DNA of 64,000 nt from Flavobacterium marginilacus (GTDB lineage Bacteria > Bacteroidota > Bacteroidia > Flavobacteriales > Flavobacteriaceae). The translations under genes and the position numbers were made by a program. Where the stretch lies: NCBI RefSeq assembly GCF_026870155.1, contig NZ_CP113975.1:3038001-3102000 (forward strand). The letters run 5' to 3'. The notes below the pieces were generated by a model. That model made no database searches and was not told the DNA's origin. It saw nothing but the letters and a program-made list of their open reading frames with translations. Below are positions 13,001 to 21,217 of the stretch, piece after piece; the stretch's first letter is position 1, and every line of letters begins with the position of its first letter.

Positions 13001-15562
13001 GTAGCACAAGCACAGCAGCTCAGGATGAGTGCTTCATCAAGTAAACTTTTAGTAAATGAGGAACCTACTGCATTAACTGCAGCAACGGCTGTTACTACTC
13101 AATCAGGTTTGAATTTTATAAGTACATCAAATAGTGCAAATTGGGTAGAGAAACCAGAAAACACAATCAATTTATTTGACAATTTAACACAAAAAACTAA
13201 ATCAATAGTATTAACCGGACATCTTAAAATTGATCCAGCCAATACTGGTGTCAATCTAATTGCAGCCTTACATGGAACCTCGAAAGAAGGTGACTCGTGG
13301 CCTGGCGATCATTCTGTTGCTTTTTTAAGTTCAGTTTTATTATCTGTCCAAAAAGATAACACTGGCACTGGTGGATATACACCTGTGGTTTCGTTAATTA
13401 AATACCGAAGAGATCACAACCATTATTATATTTGGAAAAAATTGAAAAAGAGAGATCGTTATTCATTCAGAAGTAATAAATACACTACAGAATATAAAAT
13501 TGTCTCACCTCCTATTCCTGAAAATGAATGGGATATAAAAACCGAGATTACACAAAGTAACAATTCTAATGCAGATTACAATGTAATTATTACTGTAAAC
13601 GGAAACGTTTATACAACAGTTGCGGGTACTACTATACCTGAATTTAATGGCGCTGAAAACAAGGGCATGGAAAAAGGAGCAGATGAACTTAACATTCATC
13701 TGCCTAATAATAGTCTAGGTTATACCGAAATCAATTATCGTCCAGATAACGAAAAAGACAGTACCAAAAAATACCCTGGACTAATCAATGAAATGTGTGA
13801 TTTTGGATACACCATTAATAATGGTCAGCAAAAAGAAGAAATTCTAACCAATAATTTTAGCTTAGATGAAGGAATTGGTGCAAGTCAAGCTAGCTCTTCT
13901 ACCGGACATAGTATGACATTAAGTACTGGTCTTCAATTTGCAGAAACGTATTGCGGTTCTAAAGAGGGGGATAAAGACGGAGATGGTGTAAAAGATATTC
14001 TTGATAACTGCCCGAATACCTTTAACCCAGGACAGGAAGATGACGATGGTGATGGCGTTGGAAACGTATGTGATAATTGCAGTTTAATTGCCAATGGCAA
14101 ATTACAAGAATCCATACCAGGTGTTGGCAATCAGTTGGACTCTGATGGAGATGGCATAGGTGATGCTTGTGATAATTGCAAAAATAATGCTAACTTTGAC
14201 CAAGCTGACAATGATGTTGACGAAAACGGCGCATCAAAACCGGATGGTATTGGAGATGTTTGTGACAATTGCAGAACCATTTACAATCCAGGCCAGGAAG
14301 ATACCAACAACAATGGTATTGGAGATCTTTGCGAAGGCTTGGCTCAAGGAAAAGGAACTGAAGCTGTTGCTGCAGAGCCAAGTGCATTTTATCGTTTTGT
14401 AGGAGACAAACAATATGAATTATCGAACCACTTAGGTAACGTTCTTTCGGTAATTTCAGATCGCAGTCTTTTCTCTCAAGATCATTTTACAGCAGACGTT
14501 CTTAGTTATTCTGATTATTATCCTTTTGGGATGCTCGTGCCAAACCGCCACGGGTCAACGCCAGCCTACCGTTACGGCTTCCAAGGTCAGGAAATGGACA
14601 ACGAAATTAAAGGTGAAGGGAATTCTTTGAATTATGAATTTAGAATGCACGACCCGAGGATTGGTAGATTCTTTGCGGTGGATCCTTTAGCTAAAGATTA
14701 TCCATGGAATTCACCTTATTCATTCACTGAAAATGATCCTATTAATTTTGTTGATTTAGAAGGTCTAGAAAAATCTCCTACTGCTGCGCAAATGACTCAA
14801 GTAATATCAAAAGCAGCAAGATTAGGAATGTCAACAGGAAGGGATTTATTGATTTTTACAATAGGATATGGAGAGTCTATAATGAATGCAAATTCAATTG
14901 GAGCTTTTGATGCATATAAGGGATTTACAAGTACTGAAACTATTCATAAATTTGCAAGTATAAGAGATCAAAGGATATATACTGCTGGTAGAATAACTGG
15001 TGATGTAGCAGCAATGTTACAAGGAGGAAATCAAGTCAATTTTGGTGGAGGACTGGCATTAACCACAGGAGGAGAAACGTTTGGTGCAGGAGCTATAGCT
15101 GGAGGAGCAGTTGCGTTGCATGGTGCAGGAGTAGGTATAACAGCAGAATTAGATTTACTTAAACGAGGAGCAAGATTCCTTAGTATGTCAAATGATTTGA
15201 ATGATAAAGGAAGTAGTGAGGGTAATTCCAATAGTAATTCTTCTGATTCCAAAGAACCTGCTCCTCTTAAACCAGAAGCAAAATACAATGGCAGTAAAAA
15301 ACATGGTGTTAGTTGGAAAGAAGGATTAGCTACTGCTAAAAAAACAAATTTACCACAAGGTCAATGGAGTAAGTCTGATTTAGATTTTGCAGGAAAAAAA
15401 GCTGCTACTCTTAAAAGTGGCGAAGGAGGCTATTTCGAATTGCCATCTGGAAGTACATCAACAGTTAATATGCCCGATGGTAGCGTAAAAAAAGCTACAG
15501 ATATTTGGGTAAGAAATAACGGAACAGGAACTTTTCATGGTTATCCATTAATAAAAGAATAA
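4091..15562 (+). CDS. Giant RHS/YD-repeat polymorphic toxin with thrombospondin type-3 repeats
   Basis: The frame is open from 4043, but the ATG at 4091 gives a clean signal peptide ([22 protein letters not shown]), so I place the start there, 10 nt after the upstream stop. The product is about 3823 residues. The N-terminal part resembles the large Bacteroidota RHS proteins (I recall the label DUF6443). YD repeats run from about residue 2330 ([18 protein letters not shown]). Residues about 3287-3415 are Asp/Cys-rich thrombospondin type-3 calcium repeats ([12 protein letters not shown]). The RHS core follows at about 3480-3560 ([14 protein letters not shown] ... [17 protein letters not shown]). 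The remaining 260 residues form the variable tip and end in a conserved-looking block with KHG, QGQW, SDLDFA and [12 protein letters not shown]. In known RHS systems the core marks the boundary of a C-terminal toxin. I infer toxic activity for the tip but cannot name the toxin family. Confidence 0.88.
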   Translation: MYINKYLIAFAFFFLSLLAFAQQETYKSEKITGNQLKNQTTLSVEDGKFNDIKKQNIFTSINPNVSIHFGFNDDKNDAAEYSKIYSCEVELKVTAYDNSGIVTSYKNVSQAANINFPYPNLITLKIKHDNVTSGLQLDDYAVYELPGIHKADVIIESIKYFNEDGSVTSVNNSSAYLELKFTTDRYYNLQLSNSKFSSVLPLEHKLIKYNEKKEEVTVSSVSAGAEEIIITWHKDNDAPAVEYELEWTWIDNFGKDRTKLEAKDIPLTDQDFKINNTRIQTKGLMYRIPIVYSTGYLVYRVRPVGRFLDDISKNYYGTWTSGFAETHTKVSDWSHYLEIDENHEKGNKNWQYQSSFAEDGKKKEVVSYFDGSLRNRQTVTRINSNNKAVVGEVIYDNQGRAAVEVLPVPLESSGVHFYPNLNKNSQGTSIYTHNDFDWDKSTDKDCAPTPINNMSDTSGASKYYSGNNDEQKNYQDLVPKANLLPFSQIEYTPDNTGRIKSKGGVGKDHQIGSGHEMKYFYSTPSQSELNRLFGYKVGDASHYKKNIVIDPNGQTSVSYLDPQGRTIATALAGDRKGNLISLEDESDAGLHLRKTTNLLVNNDKYVSGNNNIIEDGIRLNTSVTVVKKDSITFNYKLNKTIGSYNDNCLTNKYYPFVYDWSISMTDDCANELLHSLKGAELSSKIGTFSLSSYTPTILDIESKKFEGKQSKNDNTFDFLNEGKYNFNKTLQVDTKALNDYADDYIKQLKQGTACKPVIAQFQSVIQETDCNVTCRSCEEALVTSNLTNQSDKDAYISKLPADVNSLGNKSEREPYIIIAQTKYVNDNLASLPNLGELSSEEKNIYTQHYITEFKALLASCRELCQQPVNLCNINLETLLADMSPNGQYGSVAGLETDSAAATDVDPLSVFNDSNQLLYGGYKNTTDIDPDNTNANISLKSSRYNWRNPSDGSYKEENGISSTVRVVKNEEGLYSPALRTKETNEADFKIEDDPASDDPNVFLVEPKYLNNVSDFLAEWRPSWANSLLAYHPEYQYYIYNKAICDKTDTNGTNSDGFDETLRELDYYDAVTKPVADNSIFSANGKLAKLLNIQNTEDPFYTSPNSIDISEEFALRKNIMKEGLESNFDGMKFTNSQGQLVSMNMLQTAYYFAAFSNGIMIANDYQTILSKSNTDLLNYINSSSDLYLKQRIWSNFKSYYIALKEKTRTVFGHIYALKKQGINDCIGNAKSTDSYTSLFKKYTGNFTAVTNLINAAIAAPPAIPSGSDGLEPVCSDETAPFYLAKEKRFVPADYSYDAGLSDQEILASAKAKADGNLLLETGKCPLALDMETFLKGLTDPAIQSNGLLLNTKASSMPYLTAGIFNAQINPGYDISTASSSPMIIGKTEGYDLTIGFYNTTTASSASSIATPITLKFVSFNPASNSYTNPCGTTPQWADVSGFKNFHYISYEASTKTYKFSILATILRKNATNTCATPEEVIVEGYTKAAVGECHFTGGNGVGETIASDDTQCNKKELFSTALKDLVLDLQEKNTLTTTQDITNNDFFRTGNLSTYFGINSGDVVKWNYEVVSNERLFTITVNEVARMKLNAGDASLSIQNIKDLFIDVLKANGKSNIVRLVTKKFNGLRYRLDTRSCTITAGKNNALYFACCAPCGENDFDGDGYGDLCGDPNASTPGTPVCQLNAQDEADYEENLKNALNEIINDPNQNNRNISEFPQTKYFRDNSKLIQHFQALRSYNLIANNPNGDDFNSPIQMGSFQHLIEENLISMQFGDNQQHYLDAQINLNIPNALQIKEIKSVDIINANLSTAIVTYLDKNDSLITVNNIYIVNKVSQTPARYAAPSSFCQFLSNDYPIIPTEPIHVISCDDLYATDELLFENGLKDLLNDLLLPGNHEIDMFSGNKVTIGVDNEIGYRNPSANSIMADFLEKSKIKQRWINIVGHSNVNLVAPIIFDAYRVYQGQNLLGIDFSDFPYWGSNQDFYNGSIRVFGNFINMKHINSIDVKPSTEYYSLIEINYIDSAGNTVISRDGRLDFLVWYVGGGGPSSSGVALNLCNFFTLGEPLEQSKTTKIASKSTSNLYDITMDSNGVITRHNNASTSRLLTARSLSNSVTTLQVGTPNCNSTCVPPTVAPVICGDKWNEFKTGLKAKVPDYEIPAKLKDDGKFFCEANYGYISTHYLAYLAKFNITTAQNPLFLTIAEFGSTKLKYGNDETPNVIDAYYAYIDQQKTNTEAETQNWNTFADAYVVSNQICAPASMAPTFSLKTEIEDGTKTPCEIYKKAIIDTNIQQISESFYTDKKEAFKQNYLKAALEGINETLTQRAVDKEYQYTLYYYDQAGNLSQTIPPQGIDRLKLTDSDNDFINTLRKEQTENELNTVSALKVAPSHQMQTQYRYNSLNQLVWQKTPDGGETFFAYDPLGRIVASQNGNQKKDSQFSYTRYDGLGRITEAGQFTKKTDVVLHINDEGRLEFASGTLVPVDAVDKTINYPYNIADESEQATKTIYDIPVKDTQSWFTAYGSDNTHKRVTAVLYFDTLNSQTPVTSYANGIFYDYDVHGNVKELVHNINNNKSLKDMGMATKKVVYDYDLISGNVNRVTYQPNNPKEQFIHRYEYDADNRILQVYTSKDNVIWEKEANYLYYDHGPLARLEIGDKKVQGLDYIYTLQGWLKGVNSEKLDAANDAGKDGLSVAQDAFGFALNYYKGDYESRSGVGRDNAIFSFSKGQTLEKDNNLYNGNIKEMVTSLTDNNQNNIPTQFNYYKYDQLNRIKDMTSKSISSSGNISDGYWSNYSYDRNGNLYSLNAAAPLKGVITPMDKLTYHYNTGSNQLRQVNDAIAANTFTNGDPNDTSLDIDNQTDEENYEYDSIGQLTHDKQEGILVDWRVDGKVKSVTKDNGTVISFEYDGLGNRIAKTVTAGTKTTTTYYERDAQGNVLSTYEMIKQGNQTTYYLVEQDIYGSSRLGVEKRRTQISATVAQAQQLRMSASSSKLLVNEEPTALTAATAVTTQSGLNFISTSNSANWVEKPENTINLFDNLTQKTKSIVLTGHLKIDPANTGVNLIAALHGTSKEGDSWPGDHSVAFLSSVLLSVQKDNTGTGGYTPVVSLIKYRRDHNHYYIWKKLKKRDRYSFRSNKYTTEYKIVSPPIPENEWDIKTEITQSNNSNADYNVIITVNGNVYTTVAGTTIPEFNGAENKGMEKGADELNIHLPNNSLGYTEINYRPDNEKDSTKKYPGLINEMCDFGYTINNGQQKEEILTNNFSLDEGIGASQASSSTGHSMTLSTGLQFAETYCGSKEGDKDGDGVKDILDNCPNTFNPGQEDDDGDGVGNVCDNCSLIANGKLQESIPGVGNQLDSDGDGIGDACDNCKNNANFDQADNDVDENGASKPDGIGDVCDNCRTIYNPGQEDTNNNGIGDLCEGLAQGKGTEAVAAEPSAFYRFVGDKQYELSNHLGNVLSVISDRSLFSQDHFTADVLSYSDYYPFGMLVPNRHGSTPAYRYGFQGQEMDNEIKGEGNSLNYEFRMHDPRIGRFFAVDPLAKDYPWNSPYSFTENDPINFVDLEGLEKSPTAAQMTQVISKAARLGMSTGRDLLIFTIGYGESIMNANSIGAFDAYKGFTSTETIHKFASIRDQRIYTAGRITGDVAAMLQGGNQVNFGGGLALTTGGETFGAGAIAGGAVALHGAGVGITAELDLLKRGARFLSMSNDLNDKGSSEGNSNSNSSDSKEPAPLKPEAKYNGSKKHGVSWKEGLATAKKTNLPQGQWSKSDLDFAGKKAATLKSGEGGYFELPSGSTSTVNMPDGSVKKATDIWVRNNGTGTFHGYPLIKE
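13950..14340 (+). repeat. Thrombospondin type-3-like calcium repeats inside the RHS gene
   Basis: Four to five Asp/Asn-rich units of the form DxDxDGxGDxCDNC lie just before the RHS core. A single isolated unit ([13 protein letters not shown]) occurs earlier, near 9060-9100. These units usually bind calcium and stiffen extracellular linkers. Acidic codons make the DNA repetitive here. Confidence 0.8.
14772..15559 (+). other. Variable C-terminal tip of the RHS protein (predicted toxin domain)
   Basis: This begins right after the VDLEG end of the RHS core. The first 150 residues are glycine/alanine-rich with hydrophobic stretches, then a Ser/Asn-rich linker (residues encoded near 15210-15260). 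The last 90 residues are a compact domain with possible active-site residues: His in KHG, Trp in SWKEG and QGQW, Asp in SDLDFA, and the [12 protein letters not shown] ending. I have a memory of similar endings on other polymorphic toxins but cannot name the family with confidence. Confidence 0.6.
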
Positions 15563-15565
15563 ATT

Positions 15566-16057
15566 ATGTCATTCAAAATACAAATAAGTAATCCAGAAGT
15601 ATTAAATATTTTAGATGTTGACGTTTTAAGCATTGAAGATGCAATTGAAGCAATATTTCCACTTGAAACAGAGTATGCATTTATAGAGTGGAATTACATC
15701 TATATACCATTGTCTTATAAATATGATATTTCATTAATGATTAACGATTTTATAAAAATATACATTTTTTTAAATGATAAAAATTCTAATTATCTTGAAA
15801 TTCATTGGTCTTCTAATACGTTTGCAAGCATCTGGATTCTATCTAAAGAATCAAATAATATTAATATCAAATCAAATTGGAATAATGTTTTAGGTCAATT
15901 AAAAAATTTATTAAATGAGAATAACGAAATATTAATAAATAATTATGATTTTAAAAGAGAAATAGGAGTTATGATAAAGTTTATAAAAAACTCTTTAGAT
16001 GGTGTGGGCTATAATTCTTTAAATATTGAAGATTGGAATACTTTCCCGACGTTCTAG
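15566..16057 (+). CDS. Probable immunity protein for the RHS toxin tip
   Basis: A 163-residue cytoplasmic protein with no signal peptide or membrane segment. It is rich in Ile, Asn, Asp and Glu and very AT-rich, as orphan immunity genes often are. It starts 3 nt after the RHS stop, the position where polymorphic-toxin systems place the cognate immunity gene. The sequence shows no family I recognise, although the acidic Trp-containing segments (YAFIEWNYIYIPLSY, LEIHWSS) recall small alpha/beta immunity folds. The role rests on position. Confidence 0.65.
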   Translation: MSFKIQISNPEVLNILDVDVLSIEDAIEAIFPLETEYAFIEWNYIYIPLSYKYDISLMINDFIKIYIFLNDKNSNYLEIHWSSNTFASIWILSKESNNINIKSNWNNVLGQLKNLLNENNEILINNYDFKREIGVMIKFIKNSLDGVGYNSLNIEDWNTFPTF

Positions 16058-16143
16058 ATATGCAATAAATATCTTTTTACGGCTAACGTAGAAAGCCCCT
16101 ATGGATCGGATATATCAAATACAAAGTAAAGGCAGAAAACGCA

Positions 16144-16222
16144 ATCGCTCGGATATGTAATAAATTTCTCGGTACGGATAGCGCTGAATTGCATTCCGTG
16201 CCCACACAGTTGAGCAAACAAA
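16144..16222 (+). repeat. Intergenic direct repeat, copy 1
   Basis: Copy 1 runs from atcgctcggatatgtaataa to gagcaaacaaa and matches 16366-16442 over most of its length (shared gaattgcattc, cccaca, cagacaaa-like end). A weaker third start occurs at 16058 (gatatgcaataaat). The core gaattgcattccgtgccc also occurs in inverted form at 16314-16345. Confidence 0.65.
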
Positions 16223-16228
16223 ACAAGT

Positions 16229-16266
16229 TAAAAAGCTACATACTTGAAAAGGTGTAGCTTTTTTGT
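16229..16266 (+). terminator. Hairpin plus T-run behind the toxin/immunity operon
   Basis: An 11-bp stem AAAAAGCTACA / TGTAGCTTTTT with a 12-nt loop and a T-run. It lies 170 bp after the immunity stop and is the first good Rho-independent-type terminator of the toxin operon. Confidence 0.65.
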
Positions 16267-16313
16267 TTTAAAGAGAAATTGTTTTGTTAGATTTGTTTTA
16301 GTTGCCAATTGGA

Positions 16314-16345
16314 GCGGGCACAGAATGCAATTCTGCGCTATCAGC
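16314..16345 (-). repeat. Inverted copy of the repeat core
   Basis: The reverse complement reads gctgatagcgcagaattgca followed by ttctgtgcccgc. It matches the core of the copy at 16175-16205 with about three differences. Together they can form a long stem around the first terminator. Confidence 0.6.
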
Positions 16346-16365
16346 TACTCGTTGTACATATCCCG

Positions 16366-16442
16366 ATCGCTCAGATATGCAATAAATGTCCTTTTACTGA
16401 TAACAGAATTGCATTCTGTACCCACAAAGTTCAGCAGACAAA
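16366..16442 (+). repeat. Intergenic direct repeat, copy 2
   Basis: This is the second copy of the 16144-16222 repeat: atcgctcagatatgcaataa, then gaattgcattctgtaccc, then cagcagacaaa. Both copies lead directly into a hairpin ending in a T-run, so repeat plus hairpin may be one mobile or duplicated unit. Confidence 0.65.
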
Positions 16443-16454
16443 GCGTATAAAACA

Positions 16455-16487
16455 AAAAAGCAACTCATAACTATGTTGCTTTTGTTG
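16455..16487 (+). terminator. Second hairpin with T-run
   Basis: Stem GCAAC / GTTGC flanked by A-run and T-run, right after repeat copy 2. It mirrors the arrangement at 16229-16266, so it probably belonged to a second copy of the unit. Confidence 0.5.
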
Positions 16488-16498
16488 TTTAAAATTAT

Positions 16499-16618
16499 GA
16501 CGATGACGCCTGCTATAATTGCAAAAATAATGCTGTCTTCAATCCATTAGGCTATTCCAATCAGTCGTTCCTTCTTCCGTTTCATACTCCACTGGTCAGT
16601 ATAACAACTGTCAACTAA
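16499..16618 (+). pseudogene. Fragment of a thrombospondin type-3-like coding end
   Basis: Reading from 16499 gives an open stretch of 39 codons that begins DDDACYNCKNNA and ends in a stop at 16616. The stretch ataattgcaaaaataatgct is the same as in the thrombospondin repeats of the RHS gene near 14173. There is no start codon. I read it as the leftover 3' end of a related gene or displaced cassette. Confidence 0.5.
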
Positions 16619-16687
16619 TACGTTTAAGTTTTTTGATAGCAAACCGTTATTTTAATAAATAATTAGTCCTACCAAACGTACAAAATA

Positions 16688-16718
16688 TTTTGTAAGATAA
16701 TAAAAAAAAACTACCTTG
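16688..16718 (+). promoter_or_regulatory. Candidate promoter of the type II secretion-like operon
   Basis: TTTTG at 16688-16692, a 19-nt spacer, then TACCTTG at 16712-16718. This is close to the Bacteroidota pattern TTTG-N17-23-TAnnTTTG. A start near 16725 would leave a leader of about 23 nt before the TTG start at 16748. Confidence 0.55.
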
Positions 16719-16747
16719 CGAGTGTTTATAAAACAAAACAAATTTCC

Positions 16748-17578
16748 TTGAAAACAACTATTTTTCCTCGCTTAATTATATTCTTTTCTACCTTTATTCT
16801 AGTTTCTTTTACAGACCCTTATACCATAAAAAGAATTTCAGACAAAGATTTCAGATATGAATTTTATACTACCAATAAAAAAATAAATCCTAACGAAAAT
16901 AAAACCTATTATTGGTTCAAAGGAGGATTAATTCACAGTTCTCAAGCAGGAATGGCCGGTGAACTGCTTCATGATAAATTTACAAAAATGTATCATAGCA
17001 ATCAATTAGCAGAACAAGGTGAATTTAAAAATGGCCTTCGGGTGGGCGAATGGAAAACCTGGCACCCTAATGGTGTACTGTCTTCAACTCAAACCTGGAA
17101 AAGTGGTTTGCGTTCAGGAAAATATTTCAGTTATAATGAAAATGGTGTCATGGTTGAAAACGGCAAATACAGTTCGGATCTCAAAACCGGAAAATGGACT
17201 AATGCCGAAACTAAACAGATCATTACCTATAAAAAAGGCATAATTATAAAGAAAAGACCAAATTATACAAAATCTGAGAAATACTTACTGAAACAAGAAA
17301 GCATTAAATTAGAAAAAAACGAAATAGACCAAAAAGAATTAGAAATAGCTTCTGATGCTGTTAAACTTGCAGCTTATAAATCAAAAGCTAAAGAAGAAAA
17401 GGAAAAAGCTAAAGAAAAAGCCAAAAAGGACAAAGAAGCTGAAGCTTTAGTAAGAAAAGCCGAAAGAGAAAAACAGAAAGAAGTAAAGAAAAAATCCAAA
17501 AATGAGCCTAAAAAAGATTCAAAAATAGAAGCTTTCTTTAAAAAACTTTTTAAGAGAAAAAATAAAACTGCTAAATAA
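16748..17578 (+). CDS. MORN-type repeat protein heading the secretion operon
   Basis: A TTG start is chosen because it yields a signal-peptide-like start (MKTTIFPRLIIFFSTFILVSFTDPY) and no upstream ATG is available. Residues about 85-165 hold three to four MORN_2-type repeats (YHSNQLAEQGEFKNGLRVGEW, YNENGVMVENGKYSSD), as in YwqK-family proteins. The last 90 residues are a Lys/Glu-rich coiled coil. The stop overlaps the next start (TAATG), so it is translationally coupled to the pseudopilin genes. From the family alone I would not predict a link to secretion; the operon position suggests a periplasmic scaffold or an associated factor. The YwqK antitoxin label used for this family need not apply here. 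Confidence 0.75.
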   Translation: MKTTIFPRLIIFFSTFILVSFTDPYTIKRISDKDFRYEFYTTNKKINPNENKTYYWFKGGLIHSSQAGMAGELLHDKFTKMYHSNQLAEQGEFKNGLRVGEWKTWHPNGVLSSTQTWKSGLRSGKYFSYNENGVMVENGKYSSDLKTGKWTNAETKQIITYKKGIIIKKRPNYTKSEKYLLKQESIKLEKNEIDQKELEIASDAVKLAAYKSKAKEEKEKAKEKAKKDKEAEALVRKAEREKQKEVKKKSKNEPKKDSKIEAFFKKLFKRKNKTAK

Positions 17579-18789
17579 TGGTAAAAGCTCACAGTTTACT
17601 GTATGCCATTTATATTTGTCTAATTGTATCCATCATTTGCGGAGCACTGTTATATTTTTCTAATCTATACAATCAGCTCAACCTTTATTACAACTTACAA
17701 GAGGAACTTTATATCCAGAATCAATCCGTTGTCAATTTCGCTTTAGGAAATAAAACGGTGCCATCTGAAATAGAAAAAGATGAAAATTCAGGTATTGAAG
17801 GCAGTTATGAAACAAAAAATCATGGGCTTTTAGCGCTGATTTTAGCGAAATCCTATATTGGAAACGATACGGTAGCTTCTGTACATTTTGTTGGTACACA
17901 TACTACCGACAATACTGCAATTTATCTTTCTAATTTATCCAAATCTCTTTTTTATTCGGGAAAAGTAAAACTGATAGGCAATAATCAGTTACCAAGTACC
18001 TTTATTGAAACATCATATATCAACAACAGCCTAAATCAACTTGTTGCAGAAGGAAAAAGAAGTCTTTCGGAACCACAATTGCCCATAATCAATCCTAATT
18101 TTCAAAAAATATTCAAAGGAATATCATCAGAGAAAATCAAATTATCTGATGTAGAAAGACCGATGGATTCTTTGTATTACAATTCTTTTTTTAATCCCAC
18201 CAAAGAAATACAGGTAAAATCGAATTTGGCCAATATTATTTTCAAAGGCAATTTTATCTTACGATCAGAAGATTCAATTCGGGTTAAAAAAAACACAGTC
18301 CTTGAAGATGTTATTTTAATAGCACCAAAAATAACTTTTGAAGAAGGTTTTAAAGGAACCGTACAGGCATTTGCAACAAAAGAAATAGAAATAGAACAAA
18401 AAGTAACGCTAAACTACCCTTCCGTTATTTGTCTATATAATGAAACACCCGAAGTAAGCAAAATAAAAATAAAGAAAGAATCTCAAATAACTGGAGCTGT
18501 CATTCTATTTGGAAGTTCAATAGAAATGATTGACAAAAACAGTATTGAAATAGATGAAGATAGTTTAGTCATTGGAGATTTGTATTGTACTGGAAAACTG
18601 ATGCTAAAAAGTAATGTGTACGGTTCTGTTTATACTAATCGTTTTTTTCTAAAAACAACTTCTTCTTCTTATGACAATATGATTAGTGATATTGAAATAA
18701 ATACAAATAAACGTCCAGATTATTTTATTTCGATTCCATTGTTTAACACTCAAAAAACAGCTTATGGTGTTATCAAAAAGGTATTATAA
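17578..18789 (+). CDS. GspK/PilX-like prepilin with a beta-helix-like C-terminal half
   Basis: The N-terminus VKA-HSLLYAIYICLIVSIIC looks like a prepilin leader cut after Ala, followed by a hydrophobic helix. Position 5 is Tyr and not Glu, as in GspK, the tip pseudopilin that lacks Glu5. The four-residue context matches the VKA-YSLTE of the major pseudopilin encoded at 20782. Residues about 210-360 are short beta-strand repeats (VKKNTVLEDVILIAPKITFE; GDLYCTGKLMLKSNVYGSVY) that recall bactofilin or other polymer-forming beta-helices. At 403 residues it is long for a minor pseudopilin. It overlaps both neighbours. Assignment as the tip subunit is inferred from the missing Glu5 and the operon. 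Confidence 0.6.
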   Translation: MVKAHSLLYAIYICLIVSIICGALLYFSNLYNQLNLYYNLQEELYIQNQSVVNFALGNKTVPSEIEKDENSGIEGSYETKNHGLLALILAKSYIGNDTVASVHFVGTHTTDNTAIYLSNLSKSLFYSGKVKLIGNNQLPSTFIETSYINNSLNQLVAEGKRSLSEPQLPIINPNFQKIFKGISSEKIKLSDVERPMDSLYYNSFFNPTKEIQVKSNLANIIFKGNFILRSEDSIRVKKNTVLEDVILIAPKITFEEGFKGTVQAFATKEIEIEQKVTLNYPSVICLYNETPEVSKIKIKKESQITGAVILFGSSIEMIDKNSIEIDEDSLVIGDLYCTGKLMLKSNVYGSVYTNRFFLKTTSSSYDNMISDIEINTNKRPDYFISIPLFNTQKTAYGVIKKVL

Positions 18790-19111
18790 GTTGCCCGCCA
18801 ATTCTATATTAGAATCGGTTATTGCTTTAACAATTATTTCAATATGCCTGTATTTTGCTGTACTTATTTTTGCTTCAGTATACACTCCAAAAACCACAGC
18901 TAAATTTTACAGCACACAGAATCGGGTAAATGAGTTTTTTTATTTAAAAGAATTACAAAGTGATTCATTAGCTAACGAAAATGAAGATCAGAATCTTTTA
19001 ATTGAAGAAGAAGACATTAATGATGACCTGAAAAAAATTTCAATTGATTATAAAGACAGCTTACAATTTAAGTTTAAAAAAAGTTTCTATGTTCAAAAAA
19101 ATGCACAATAA
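18764..19111 (+). CDS. Minor pseudopilin (GspI/PilV-like)
   Basis: A 115-residue protein with the prepilin motif LPA-NSILESVIALTIISI: Ala at -1, Glu at +5, then a hydrophobic helix. The remaining 70 residues are charged and short, with acidic stretches (NEDQNLLIEEEDINDD). The start overlaps the end of the previous gene by 26 nt and the 3' end overlaps the next gene, which indicates tight coupling. It is smaller than most GspI/GspH proteins, so the exact subtype is uncertain. Confidence 0.65.
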   Translation: MVLSKRYYKLPANSILESVIALTIISICLYFAVLIFASVYTPKTTAKFYSTQNRVNEFFYLKELQSDSLANENEDQNLLIEEEDINDDLKKISIDYKDSLQFKFKKSFYVQKNAQ

Positions 19112-19589
19112 CAGCGTATCAGTTCCTGCATTTTCTATCACAGAAGCTGTTGTAGGAATGGCTATAACAGCTATTATTATGGGGATACTATTTGTCATTT
19201 TTTCGATAATTACGGGAAGAATGTTAGATTTTAAAAATCAAAATCAATTAGTTAATGATTTAAATCGATTAACCTATAGCTTAAACAAAGATATCTTTGA
19301 AAAAGAAAAAATGATCGTTTTACCAAATGAAATTTATTTTAATGGGTACGCGGGAGAAAAAATTCATTACCAGTTTTCAGACGATTATATTTTAAGAAAC
19401 AGCGAGACTTTTGTAGACACTTTCCGAATCAGGTTGAACAAAATGGATATGGATACTGTAAAAAATAAATCGGGGCAGTTTGTTTTCCAAAAAATTAAAT
19501 TAAATATAGAATCGAATGAAAAAAAATTGGATCTAAGATTTTACAAAAGATTGTATCCTAATGAATTATTAAAAAGCATACAAAAATAA
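19089..19589 (+). CDS. Minor pseudopilin (GspJ/PilW-like)
   Basis: The frame is open from 19044, but the ATG at 19089 gives a 14-residue leader with two lysines (MFKKMHNNSVSVPA) before FSITEAVVGMAITAI; the ATG at 19101 is also possible. Ala is at -1 and Glu at +5. The globular part of about 130 residues has the strand-rich look of GspJ/PilW (QNQLVNDLNRLTYSLNKDIF). It ends at 19589, where the next gene starts (overlap of one base). Confidence 0.65.
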   Translation: MFKKMHNNSVSVPAFSITEAVVGMAITAIIMGILFVIFSIITGRMLDFKNQNQLVNDLNRLTYSLNKDIFEKEKMIVLPNEIYFNGYAGEKIHYQFSDDYILRNSETFVDTFRIRLNKMDMDTVKNKSGQFVFQKIKLNIESNEKKLDLRFYKRLYPNELLKSIQK

Positions 19590-20710
19590 TGAGTCTTGAT
19601 TTAAGTACATACAAAACACCAAAGTCTGAGAAAAAAGATTTTAAAATTGAAACTGACCTTTTTCAATTCACTAAAAAACTTTCTGACAAAAAAAAGGAGA
19701 TTTTTTATAGAGAATTAGGCATGCTTTTAAAATCCGGTGTCGATTTTAAAAAAGCATTGGAAATTCTCAGCAACCAATCAGCTAATAAATTTGAAAAGGA
19801 AATTATTATTCAAATCAAAGAAAAAGTAATTGAGGGAAGAAGTATTTATGAATCAATGCGGGAAAGCAATCAATTCTCAGCTTATGAATATTACAGTATC
19901 CAAATTGGTGAAGAAACGAGGAAACTAGAAGATGTATTGGGAGAACTGCAAAAATATTTCAATCGAAAAATACAGATGAAAAGGCAGATTATTTCAGTAA
20001 TGACCTACCCTGCTATCGTTATGCTGGTTACGATATTGGTACTTTATTTTATGCTGAATAAAGTGGTGCCGATGTTTAGCTCGGTCTTTAAACAATTTGG
20101 GAGTGAACTGCCAAAAAGCACTCAGATTATTTTAAAAATATCAAATCATTCGGGAATGCTGTTTTCTATTGTAACTGGAATTATAATTGGTCTTGCAGTG
20201 CTTCATATACTGTTAAAAGAAAAGGAAAGTTATCGTGCATTCACTTCACAAATGGTTTTAAAAATACCCTATTTCGGAAATCTGATTCGTAAAATTTACA
20301 TTTCCCGTTTTTGCCAAGCCATGAATTTATTAATAACTTCAAGAACAACACTTATCAATTCATTGTCTTTAACTGCAAAAATGATAAGTTTTTATCCTAT
20401 TGAAGCTGCTATTTATCAAATAAAAGAAGACATTACAAGGGGAGCGTCCTTAAATGAAAGTTTAAAAAAACACGCTGTATTTGAAAACAAAATGGTTTCA
20501 ATGGTTGAAGTAGCTGAACAAGTAAACCAATTGGAAATTATGTTTGAAAGATTAACGGAACAATATAATGAAGAAATAAGCCATCAAACCAAGATGATTG
20601 GAGTCATTTTAGAGCCCATGATTATTATTGTAATTGGAGCAATTGTAGGTGTAATTATGGTTTCTATGTATGCCCCAATGTTTGACTTAAGTAAAATAAT
20701 AAATAAATAG
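19589..20710 (+). CDS. Type II secretion / type IV pilus inner-membrane platform protein (GspF/PilC family)
   Basis: A 373-residue protein with two T2SSF domains. The first (about 35-155) has FYRELGMLLKSGVDFKKALEIL and ends in a hydrophobic span near 135-160. A second span is near 190-210, and the second domain (about 235-355) has FCQAMNLLITSRTTLINSLSL. A last span covers about 338-368 (LEPMIIIVIGAIVGVIMVSMY). This is the usual GspF topology, though a little shorter than the roughly 400 residues common in the family. It acts in the inner membrane, coupling the ATPase to pseudopilus assembly. Confidence 0.92.
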   Translation: MSLDLSTYKTPKSEKKDFKIETDLFQFTKKLSDKKKEIFYRELGMLLKSGVDFKKALEILSNQSANKFEKEIIIQIKEKVIEGRSIYESMRESNQFSAYEYYSIQIGEETRKLEDVLGELQKYFNRKIQMKRQIISVMTYPAIVMLVTILVLYFMLNKVVPMFSSVFKQFGSELPKSTQIILKISNHSGMLFSIVTGIIIGLAVLHILLKEKESYRAFTSQMVLKIPYFGNLIRKIYISRFCQAMNLLITSRTTLINSLSLTAKMISFYPIEAAIYQIKEDITRGASLNESLKKHAVFENKMVSMVEVAEQVNQLEIMFERLTEQYNEEISHQTKMIGVILEPMIIIVIGAIVGVIMVSMYAPMFDLSKIINK

Positions 20711-20730
20711 TAATTTATTGGATTCAATTT

Positions 20731-20738
20731 GTATTTTT
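20731..20738 (+). promoter_or_regulatory. Candidate internal promoter for the major pseudopilin
   Basis: TATTTTTG fits the TAnnTTTG -7 box exactly, in the only sizeable gap inside the operon (20711-20781). No good TTTG lies 17-23 nt upstream. A start near 20744 would give a 38-nt leader. Extra transcription of the major subunit would make sense. Confidence 0.4.
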
Positions 20739-20781
20739 GCGCAGTTAATTAATATTTTTTAACAAAAAAAACAACACATGC

Positions 20782-21216
20782 ATGTTTAATAACGTCAGAA
20801 AAAGTTATAAAAATTTTAGAAACCTAACAGTAAAGGCCTATTCATTGACTGAAATTTTAATAGTTCTTTGTATTATAGGAATACTCCTACTTATGGTCTT
20901 GCCAAACCAAACTTCGGTAATTGGTCAAGCTAAAGCAATTGAAGCACAAGCAATGCTTAATCAAGTTTATGGCTTAGAAAAGAGCTATTTTTATAGACAT
21001 TCTAAATACTCCGGCAATTTAGAAGAAATTGGTTTTGAACAAGAAAAAACTGTTGATGAAGGCGGGCAGGCTGTTTATAAAATTGAAATCCTTGAGGCTT
21101 CAAATGATTCCTTTTCTGCCAGAGCCACTGCAGTCTCTGATTTAGATAGTGACGGAAGTTTTAATACTTGGGAAATTGACAGCAAAAAATTACTAACCGA
21201 GGTAACAAAAGAATAA
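20782..21216 (+). CDS. Major pseudopilin (GspG/PilA-like)
   Basis: A 144-residue protein with the prepilin motif TVKA-YSLTEILIVLCIIGIL (Ala -1, Glu +5) and the hydrophobic helix typical of GspG. The globular part has KAIEAQAMLNQVYGLEKSYF and a C-terminal DLDSDGSFNTWEID segment, as in GspG and PilA proteins where this region closes the fold and may bind calcium. The leader of about 20 residues is long for GspG. A small gap with a candidate promoter precedes it. Confidence 0.85.
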   Translation: MFNNVRKSYKNFRNLTVKAYSLTEILIVLCIIGILLLMVLPNQTSVIGQAKAIEAQAMLNQVYGLEKSYFYRHSKYSGNLEEIGFEQEKTVDEGGQAVYKIEILEASNDSFSARATAVSDLDSDGSFNTWEIDSKKLLTEVTKE

Positions 21217-21217
21217 A

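Larger units (their letters stand above)
16058..16747. other. Gene-poor repeat region behind the toxin/immunity pair
   Basis: This 690-bp stretch has no intact gene. It holds two direct repeats of about 78 bp, a partly matching third start at 16058, an inverted copy of their core, two terminator-like hairpins and a thrombospondin-repeat remnant, each listed separately. The make-up is typical of the decaying downstream end of an RHS locus that has gained and lost tip cassettes. Confidence 0.6.

Noticed and set aside
14160..14402. Open frames on both strands over the thrombospondin repeats
   Set aside because: They are shadows created by the repetitive Asp codons of the RHS gene.
15290..15562. 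Naming the RHS tip as a specific toxin type (for example Ntox50)
   Set aside because: The motifs I can see do not match any type that I can recall with enough detail.
16244..16450. Open frame of 68 codons behind the immunity gene
   Set aside because: It starts in a terminator hairpin and crosses the inverted and direct repeats; no protein features.
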